Origin: Nocardioidaceae bacterium
GTDB lineage: Bacteria > Actinomycetota > Actinomycetes > Propionibacteriales > Nocardioidaceae
Assembly (NCBI GenBank): GCA_013693815.1
Contig: CP059259.1
Span: 81,498 to 89,130, forward strand
Direction of reading: 5' to 3'
Length of the DNA: 7,633 nt
Positions 1 through 7,633 of the stretch are shown one piece after another. How positions within the stretch are numbered: position 1 is the first letter of the stretch; each line of letters begins with the position of its first letter. The notes beneath the pieces were generated by a model. It saw nothing but the letters and a program-made list of their open reading frames with translations, ran no database searches and was not told where the DNA came from. Both the position numbers and the translations under genes were made by a program.

Positions 1-288
1 CCCGCGATGAAGGCGATCGCCGCGATGCGCAATCAGTTTGGGGGTCATGCCATACATAATTCTGGCCACACCGATCCCCGCCCCCAACCGCCACCACCAG
101 TCAGTCCTGAGTTCCGGTTAGTTCGAGTACAGGGCCTTGCACGTCACTCATCTTCAACTACTCGACTTCAGGTCGTACGACACGGTCGACCTGACCTTGG
201 CTCCCGGCGTCACCGCGCTGGTCGGCAGCAACGGCCAAGGCAAGACCAATATCGTCGAAGCGGTCGACTACCTGGCTCGACTCGGTAG
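1..288 (+). CDS. gnd: 6-phosphogluconate dehydrogenase, C-terminal end (partial; tail reads past the expected stop)
   Basis: The reading frame entering the window encodes [13 protein letters not shown] at about 13-51. This closely resembles the C-terminus of the decarboxylating 6-phosphogluconate dehydrogenases found upstream of recF in many actinobacteria. The enzyme oxidises 6-phosphogluconate to ribulose 5-phosphate with NADPH production in the cytosolic pentose phosphate pathway. The family normally ends within a few residues of GGHA, but here the frame stays open to the TAG at 286-288, overlapping recF by 152 bases with Pro/Arg-rich sequence unlike the family. A TAA at 57-59 lies in the frame reached by adding one base, so a missing base near 50-56 is likely and the true end may be 59. 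Only the last ~17 conserved residues are visible, so the name rests on this short motif and on gene order. Confidence 0.6.
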   Translation, partial: PAMKAIAAMRNQFGGHAIHNSGHTDPRPQPPPPVSPEFRLVRVQGLARHSSSTTRLQVVRHGRPDLGSRRHRAGRQQRPRQDQYRRSGRLPGSTR

Positions 289-1285
289 CCACCGCGTCGC
301 TACCGATGCGCCACTGGTCAAATACGAGCATGAGCAAGCGATCATTCGGGCCCATGTCACCCGCGGTGAGCGTCAGGCGCTGATCGAGGTCGAACTCAAC
401 CCCGGCCGCGCCAACCGGGTCCGGGTCAACAAAGTCGCGTTACCGCGACCGCGGGACCTGCTCGGCTGGGTCCGGACCGTGATCTTCAGTCCCGAGGACC
501 TGTCCTTGGTCAAAGGTGATCCCAGTGAACGCCGACGGTTCCTCGATGAGTTGCTGGTCTTACGCACGCCACGGTTCGCCGGCGTACGTAGTGACTACGA
601 CAAGATCCTCAAGCAACGCAACGCCCTGCTCAAGACCGCCAGAGCCAACCGGCGTGGTCGACCCGACGAGCACTTCGCCTCGACTTTGGATGTATGGAAC
701 GGCCAGCTGGTCAGAGTCGGCGCCAGATTGCTCGCGGCGCGCCTGGATCTGGTCGAGGAATTGCGACCCCGTGTCGCGGCCTCCTACGCCGATGTCGCCC
801 AGGACGCCAGCAACAACCGGGCCGATTTGCGTTACCAGGCCTCGGTCGAACTGCCTCTCGCGATGGCTCCCACCCGTGAAGTGCTCACCGACGTGCTCGC
901 GGCCGAGCTGGCACGTCGGGGTGCTGAAGAAGTCGATCGCGGTGTGACCCTGGTCGGGCCCCATCGAGACGAGCTGGTGTGTTCCCTGGGTCCGCTTCCG
1001 GTCAAGGGGTACGCCTCGCACGGTGAATCCTGGTCGTTCGCGTTGGCGCTGAGGTTGGCTTCGTATGCGCTGCTCAAGAGTGACGGTGACGACCCGATTC
1101 TGATCCTTGACGACGTATTCGCCGAGCTCGACACTCAACGTCGCACCCGGCTCGCCCAGCTTGTCGCCGATGCCGAGCAGGTCTTGGTTACCGCCGCTGT
1201 TCCAGCTGACGTGCCCGAGACCTTGTTCGAGGCGGCAGCAGCTGGCCGGTTTACTGTCGCCGATGGGCAGGTGACCCCGACGTGA
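137..1285 (+). CDS. recF: DNA replication and repair protein RecF
   Basis: RecF is an SMC/ABC-like ATPase that binds gapped DNA and, with RecO and RecR, helps load RecA at single-strand gaps and stalled forks. The 382-residue protein has the full family layout. It opens with a characteristic N-terminus ([10 protein letters not shown]), then Walker A GSNGQGKT at residues 30-37. The conserved [21 protein letters not shown] block is at about 117-136, GPHRDEL at 274-280, the ABC signature region [15 protein letters not shown] at 294-308, and Walker B ILILDD at 321-326, followed by the D-loop AELD. The start is TTG at 137: the frame has a stop at 119-121 and no ATG or GTG that gives the conserved N-terminus. 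Only a weak, very close purine stretch (AGGG, 131-134) precedes it, so initiation may depend on translation of gnd. The stop overlaps the dciA start, implying translational coupling. Confidence 0.96.
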   Translation: MHVTHLQLLDFRSYDTVDLTLAPGVTALVGSNGQGKTNIVEAVDYLARLGSHRVATDAPLVKYEHEQAIIRAHVTRGERQALIEVELNPGRANRVRVNKVALPRPRDLLGWVRTVIFSPEDLSLVKGDPSERRRFLDELLVLRTPRFAGVRSDYDKILKQRNALLKTARANRRGRPDEHFASTLDVWNGQLVRVGARLLAARLDLVEELRPRVAASYADVAQDASNNRADLRYQASVELPLAMAPTREVLTDVLAAELARRGAEEVDRGVTLVGPHRDELVCSLGPLPVKGYASHGESWSFALALRLASYALLKSDGDDPILILDDVFAELDTQRRTRLAQLVADAEQVLVTAAVPADVPETLFEAAAAGRFTVADGQVTPT

Positions 1286-1860
1286 CCCAGAGTCCAGAAC
1301 CGGGTGACCCGGTGGTCGAGTCGGTCGAGACCCACGACGACACCGGTTTGGAGCTGGCCCGCTCGATCGCTCGCTCGTTGGCGCAACCAGGGGCCAAACC
1401 CGGCACTACTCGCGGAGGCAAGAAATCCACCCGGAAGAACACCGACACCGGGCCTCGCTCAACTGGGTCGACCTATCCTGGTGCGCACCCCGACGACCGC
1501 GATCCTCAGGCATTGGACTCCACGATCGGGCGATTGGTCGCTGAGCAAGGCTGGGCGTCCGAGATCCGGGTGCACGGTGTCTTCACCCAGTGGGCACGCA
1601 TCGTCGGTGTCGAGGTCGCCCAACATTGCCGTCCCGAGACCTTCGATGCCGATGCAGGCAAGCTCATCGTGCGTACCGACTCGACAGCCTGGGCGACTAA
1701 TCTGCGCCTGCTCGCTCCGACTGTTGTCAAACGCCTTGCTGACGAGCTGGGCGATGGCGTGGTGATGATCGTCGAGGTGCTGGGCCCGGCAGCGCCGAGC
1801 TGGAAGAAAGGACCGCGATCGGTCCGCGACGGTCGAGGCCCTCGCGATACCTACGGATAA
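1282..1860 (+). CDS. dciA: DciA-like replicative helicase loader (DUF721 protein)
   Basis: This is a 192-residue DUF721/DciA-family protein. DciA is the ancestral bacterial partner that recruits or loads the replicative helicase DnaB, and the gene sits beside recF in most actinobacteria. Residues ~80-168 carry the domain, with W104-ARIVG, the strongly conserved [12 protein letters not shown] at 133-144, and a C-terminus GPAAPSW...GRGPRDTYG typical of the actinobacterial branch. Residues 21-34 ([14 protein letters not shown]) match the conserved N-terminal helix of this branch. Residues 38-75 are a polar Lys/Arg/Thr-rich linker, probably disordered. The GTG start at 1282 overlaps the recF TGA (GTGA), indicating coupled translation. 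Residues 10-17 (PVVESVET) are encoded by a copy of a dispersed repeat, listed separately. DUF721 membership is very secure; the loader role in this organism is inferred from the family. Confidence 0.93.
   Translation: MTQSPEPGDPVVESVETHDDTGLELARSIARSLAQPGAKPGTTRGGKKSTRKNTDTGPRSTGSTYPGAHPDDRDPQALDSTIGRLVAEQGWASEIRVHGVFTQWARIVGVEVAQHCRPETFDADAGKLIVRTDSTAWATNLRLLAPTVVKRLADELGDGVVMIVEVLGPAAPSWKKGPRSVRDGRGPRDTYG
1311..1332 (+). repeat. Short-form dispersed palindromic-type repeat inside the dciA coding region
   Basis: GGTGGTCGAG (1311-1320) is followed after four bases by a TCGAGACC end (1325-1332). The ends are imperfect inverted repeats (GGTnnTCGA against TCGAnACC). From general knowledge, elements bounded by GGTGGTCGAG and TCGAGACC are dispersed, mainly intergenic, in many Nocardioides-like, propionibacterial and microbacterial genomes. 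This copy lies in frame in the 5' end of dciA and encodes VVESVET, just upstream of the conserved N-terminal helix. The resemblance to the element is recalled, not searched. Confidence 0.5.
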
Positions 1861-1861
1861 C

Positions 1862-1896
1862 GGTGGTCGAGTGCCGGGTAGCGGTCTATCGAGACT
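1862..1896 (+). repeat. Long-form, diverged copy of the dispersed repeat between dciA and the DUF11 gene
   Basis: The same ten bases as at 1311 (GGTGGTCGAG, 1862-1871) begin immediately after the dciA stop, and the element closes with TATCGAGAC at 1888-1896. The interior carries CCG (1874-1876) and CGG (1882-1884), which pair around GGTAG. With the flanking TCGA motifs this gives an interrupted hairpin. The layout matches a longer form of the element that I recall from actinobacterial genomes (GGTGGTCGAGTAG...TATCGAGACC), with substitutions. Its position directly after a stop codon would suit a transcript-end or mRNA-stability role, but that is inference. Confidence 0.5.
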
Positions 1897-1955
1897 CTGG
1901 GAATCGGCGTAGTGTGCTGGGCACTCGGGCACGCGAATCCGTGGGGGATAGGGGT

Positions 1956-3608
1956 ATGAGCGTGCGCAAACCTGTTTGGAGTGCGATAGGCGCGGCCGGA
2001 GCGCTGGTTGTCTCGGGATTAGTGGTGCTGAGTGCTGCTCCGGCGCAAGCGCTGACCCCAGAGCAAGCGCTGACTCCAGCGGCGCCTGAGTGGGCGGGAG
2101 CTCTGAGCGTCGTTTACACCGACGGACTTTCGGAAATCACAGAGCCTCGCAGATACACCGTGCAAGCCTCGATAGCAGCCCAAACCGATGACCAGCCTGC
2201 GAAGGCGACCTGGACCATTACCGATTGGTGGGAGGAACCCACGCCAGTGGGCGCGTGCCAAGCGGTGCTGCTGAGCGCAACCCAGGCGACCACAGCCGTT
2301 TCGCTCTACGAGGACGATGAGCGCTATTGGTGGGAAGAATCGGACGCCGTTCAACTGATGATGCAGGTAGCTGAACCTGATCAGACGGTCACAGCCCAGG
2401 TACAGCGGACCTGCCAACTTCACAGTGAGCGGCCTCCAGTTGTTACCGAGGAGTCCTACCAGATCGCCGCTTCGGATTGGGCGGACTCGTGCCGCAGGCC
2501 TGGTTATCTACATACCGGTTTGATCACCACGAACGAGTCGGGCATCAAGGTTGTCCAGGGCGAGCAAACCGGTGCCTGCACCGGTGGCTCCTTCGAATGG
2601 GTCACCACTACCGCCGACCTCAGCGGTGAGCCTGCGGATCTCGCCGACTTGGCTGTCTCATTGAGCGGCTTCTCGGCGCAAACGCGAATGGGGAAGCTGC
2701 GCGAAGCCACCGTCACGGTGTCGAACAAGGGCACTGTGCCGGCCGAAGGTGTGGAGCTGACCATGCACACGCCGAAGGGAATGATGTACGGCGCGACCAG
2801 ATGGGCGAAGTTGCCGTCGGGTCCTTGGTCTTGTGATGGTGAGGCCGACGAGTTGTTCACCTGCACCCTTGACGCTCTGGCGCCGAAGGCGTCGGTCAAC
2901 CTCAAAATTGGGTTGCTGGCCGAAGAAAAGAAGAAGACATCGAAGATCAACGTGCTGGTGACTTCGACGACCCGTGATGCATACCGGCCCAACAATGAAG
3001 TGGGCGACACTTCGACGATCAAGAAGCTGAAGAAGATCAAGGCTCCCAAACAGCCCAAGAAACCGAAGAAGCCGAAAAACCGAAGAAGCCCAAGAAGGTC
3101 GAGGTTGTCGCCCCGGTTTCCGATGGAACCGCCGCCCAGAACACGACCAAGGTGATCAATGGAGTCACCTGGAGGCTGATCGATGCAAACAAGGACTGGT
3201 GGATCGGCTGGCGCAACAGCAGTATCAAGTACATCGAGCCAGGTGGGCCTCAGCAGCGTCCCACCGGGTACTACGGGTGACCTTCTACGCTTCGGCTCCG
3301 AGCAAGAACCTCTGGCGGGTCGGCATGACCAACGTGGTGTGCCCCTCGTCGCACTGGCGTCATGGGAGCTTCTGCGGCACCAACACCGGACACCGGTATC
3401 AGAGCACTTCGTGTTATTCGACCAACAAGGGCCGAACTGTCTGCGCGCTTATCTCGGGATACCGCATCGCAGCTGACTCCAGAGAAGGCAAGTCCGGGGA
3501 GATTACTGGATGAAGGGCGTGTTCCGGTTCTGGCCCGGGAAGAAAGTCAAGGGCGTGGTCATCGCGACCGGTAAACCGAAGAAGGTGCAGCTTCCCGTCA
3601 ATCGTTAG
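1956..3608 (+). CDS. Secreted DUF11-domain protein with unknown C-terminal domain; frame broken three times
   Basis: The function is unknown. The start is ATG 1956, preceded by the purine-rich GGGGGATAGGGG (1943-1954); an upstream GTG at 1863 would destroy the signal peptide. Residues 1-32 form a Sec signal peptide: basic MSVRKP, a hydrophobic core, and APAQA before L33. Residues ~45-220 are a Trp-rich extracellular region with C101, C153, C179 and C208. Residues ~226-352 resemble a DUF11/CARDB-type beta-sandwich (ATVTVSNKGTVPAEGVELT, W291-C293, C303, RPNNEVGD). Residues ~356-381 are a Lys/Pro linker (KKPKKPK). The intact frame stops at 3155, but the protein resumes at 3080-3277, then 3277-3510, then ~3498-3608, each after one missing base. 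The repaired product is about 551 residues. Its last ~170 residues contain WRLIDANKDWWIGWRN, four Cys (CPSSHW, FCGTN, SCYS, VCAL) and GDYWMKGVFRFWPGKK, and I do not recognise the fold. There is no LPXTG or C-terminal membrane anchor. It separates dciA from gyrB. Either assembly errors or a decaying gene explain the breaks. Confidence 0.75.
3075..3079 (+). other. Frameshift site 1 in the DUF11 gene (A5 run, one base short)
   Basis: The Lys/Pro linker reads PKKPKKPK up to the AAAAA run. One frame over, PKKPKKVEVVAPVSDG continues from 3080, so the repeat phase itself shows that a single base is missing here. Without repair the frame gives an Arg/Pro-rich tail ending at 3155. Confidence 0.7.
3275..3277 (+). 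other. Frameshift site 2 in the DUF11 gene (G3 run, one base short)
   Basis: The second segment ends PTGYYG at a TGA (3278-3280). A frame open to 3510 continues as VTFYASAPSKNLWRVG from 3277. One extra G joins them as GYYGVTFYA. The exact position is less certain than at site 1, because both frames are open between about 3199 and 3277. Confidence 0.55.
3496..3499 (+). other. Frameshift site 3 in the DUF11 gene (G4 run, one base short)
   Basis: The third segment stops at TGA 3511-3513 after GKSGEITG. One added G in the GGGG run changes this to SGGDYWMKGVFRFWPGKK, which continues to a TAG at 3606-3608. The aromatic/basic composition and repeated KGV/GKK motifs suit a beta-rich extracellular domain. 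Confidence 0.6.
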
Positions 3609-3628
3609 GTGCGGGCGTACGACTGACA

Positions 3629-3652
3629 GCGGCTCAGGACGCGGCTCAGGGC
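3629..3652 (+). repeat. 12-bp tandem repeat downstream of the DUF11 gene
   Basis: GCGGCTCAGGAC (3629-3640) is followed at once by GCGGCTCAGGGC (3641-3652), matching at 11 of 12 bases. It lies 21 bases after the last stop of the DUF11 gene and just before a hairpin. No function can be assigned. It could be a protein-binding pair about one helical turn apart or a local duplication. Confidence 0.6.
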
Positions 3653-3654
3653 CG

Positions 3655-3672
3655 GTCCCCCTGTATGGGGAC
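3655..3672 (+). terminator. Hairpin after the DUF11 gene, possible terminator
   Basis: GTCCCC (3655-3660) and GGGGAC (3667-3672) form a perfect 6-bp stem with the loop CTGTAT, 46 bases after the TAG at 3608. No T-run follows, so it is not a canonical intrinsic terminator, although actinobacterial terminators often lack a strong U-tract. Its position between the DUF11 gene and the gyrB leader supports a terminator role. Confidence 0.4.
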
Positions 3673-3709
3673 TCATCTCACCCCTGCTAGCGCGTCCAAT
3701 CCGCTTCCT

Positions 3710-3726
3710 CACCCCGTCTAGGGGTG
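3710..3726. terminator. Second hairpin in the DUF11-gyrB gap, possible terminator or leader structure
   Basis: CACCCC (3710-3715) and GGGGTG (3721-3726) form a perfect 6-bp stem with the five-base loop GTCTA. It lies upstream of the likely gyrB promoter, so it would act on transcripts arriving from the DUF11 gene. A short T/C-rich stretch follows but no U-tract. The C-rich first arm could also pair with the G-rich arm at 3667-3670, giving alternative folds. Confidence 0.35.
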
Positions 3727-3763
3727 TCTCCGGGGTCGTTCACGCCAGAACAACGGTGGATGG

Positions 3764-3795
3764 TTGCTCGAATCCGGCGGTTCAGCCGGTATTAT
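3764..3795 (+). promoter_or_regulatory. Possible gyrB(A) promoter
   Basis: TATTAT at 3790-3795 is the best -10-like hexamer in an otherwise GC-rich gap. TTGCTC at 3764-3769 resembles a -35 element, but the 20-base spacing is longer than the usual 16-18. A small inverted repeat (CCGGC 3774-3778, GCCGG 3785-3789) lies between them and could be an operator. Gyrase promoters are commonly stimulated by DNA relaxation, but nothing here proves that. Transcription starting about 3802 would leave a leader of about 105 bases before gyrB. Confidence 0.35.
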
Positions 3796-3852
3796 CGGTG
3801 TCGGGTCGTTCCCCGTCCCTCACCCGCGGGTTGAGGCTGGTCTGGACGGCCC

Positions 3853-3881
3853 TCGTCATGTCGGCAGCAGCTACCTGACGA
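3853..3881 (+). promoter_or_regulatory. Inverted repeat in the gyrB leader
   Basis: TCGTCA (3853-3858) and TGACGA (3876-3881) are perfect inverted repeats separated by 17 bases. They end 12 bases before the gyrB ribosome binding sequence AGAAGGA (3894-3900). If transcribed, they could form a leader stem-loop affecting translation or mRNA stability; as DNA they could be an operator. A six-base repeat with this spacing can occur by chance. Confidence 0.25.
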
Positions 3882-3906
3882 TGACTCGGCAACAGAAGGA
3901 ACGTCA

Positions 3907-6002
<2,096 letters not shown>

Positions 6003-6011
6003 GGATAGACG

Positions 6012-7633
<1,622 letters not shown>

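Noticed and set aside
1863..1955. An upstream GTG start at 1863 for the DUF11 gene
   Set aside because: It would add 31 Arg-rich residues encoded largely by the dispersed repeat and bury the signal peptide. ATG 1956 has a good purine-rich site and gives a textbook Sec signal.
3199..3513. An independent small gene starting at ATG 3199
   Set aside because: Its first ~26 codons lie over the better-supported segment WIGWRNSSIKYIEPGG in another frame, and there is no ribosome binding sequence before it. Only its later part (from 3277) looks like protein, and that continues the DUF11 gene.
3609..3906. A replication origin in the gap before gyrB
   Set aside because: I see no DnaA-box-like clusters (TTGTNCACA) or AT-rich unwinding stretch. 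In this gene order the origin is expected near dnaA, outside the window.

Overview
This window looks like origin-proximal chromosome from a high-GC Gram-positive bacterium (Actinomycetota). The order gnd end, recF, dciA (DUF721), gyrB, gyrA on one strand is the classic actinobacterial dnaA-side replication cluster. The GyrA, GyrB and DUF721 sequences, together with two copies of a GGTGGTCGAG...TCGAGAC-type dispersed repeat, point to the Propionibacteriales or a neighbouring order. The genus cannot be fixed from the sequence alone.

Layout, all on the + strand. Positions 1-~56 are the last conserved codons of 6-phosphogluconate dehydrogenase, and that frame then runs on to 288. Positions 137-1285 are recF (TTG start). 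Positions 1282-1860 are dciA, overlapping recF by GTGA. A repeat-bearing gap (1861-1955) follows. Positions 1956-3608 hold an accessory gene for a secreted DUF11-type protein with a Lys/Pro-rich linker and an unrecognised Trp/Cys-containing C-terminal domain. Its frame is broken three times. Positions 3609-3906 are intergenic, with a 12-bp tandem repeat, two perfect 6-bp hairpins, a possible promoter and a leader inverted repeat. Positions 3907-6002 are gyrB (GTG start, one frameshift). From 6012 gyrA runs off the end at the first GyrA box.

The housekeeping genes work together in replication and DNA topology. RecF acts in gap repair and fork restart. DciA is the predicted loader or partner of the replicative helicase. 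GyrB and GyrA form the gyrase heterotetramer that relieves positive supercoils. The secreted DUF11 protein has no obvious link to them; it splits dciA from gyrB, which are usually close neighbours, and looks like an insertion into a conserved cluster.

The main caution concerns sequence quality. All four clear frame breaks (three in the DUF11 gene, one in gyrB) are repaired by restoring a single base in a short homopolymer run, and the gnd tail may be a fifth case. Because gyrB is essential, consensus error in this assembly is the simplest explanation. The main novelty candidates are the DUF11 protein with its unknown C-terminal domain, and the dispersed repeat that appears to have become coding sequence inside dciA.
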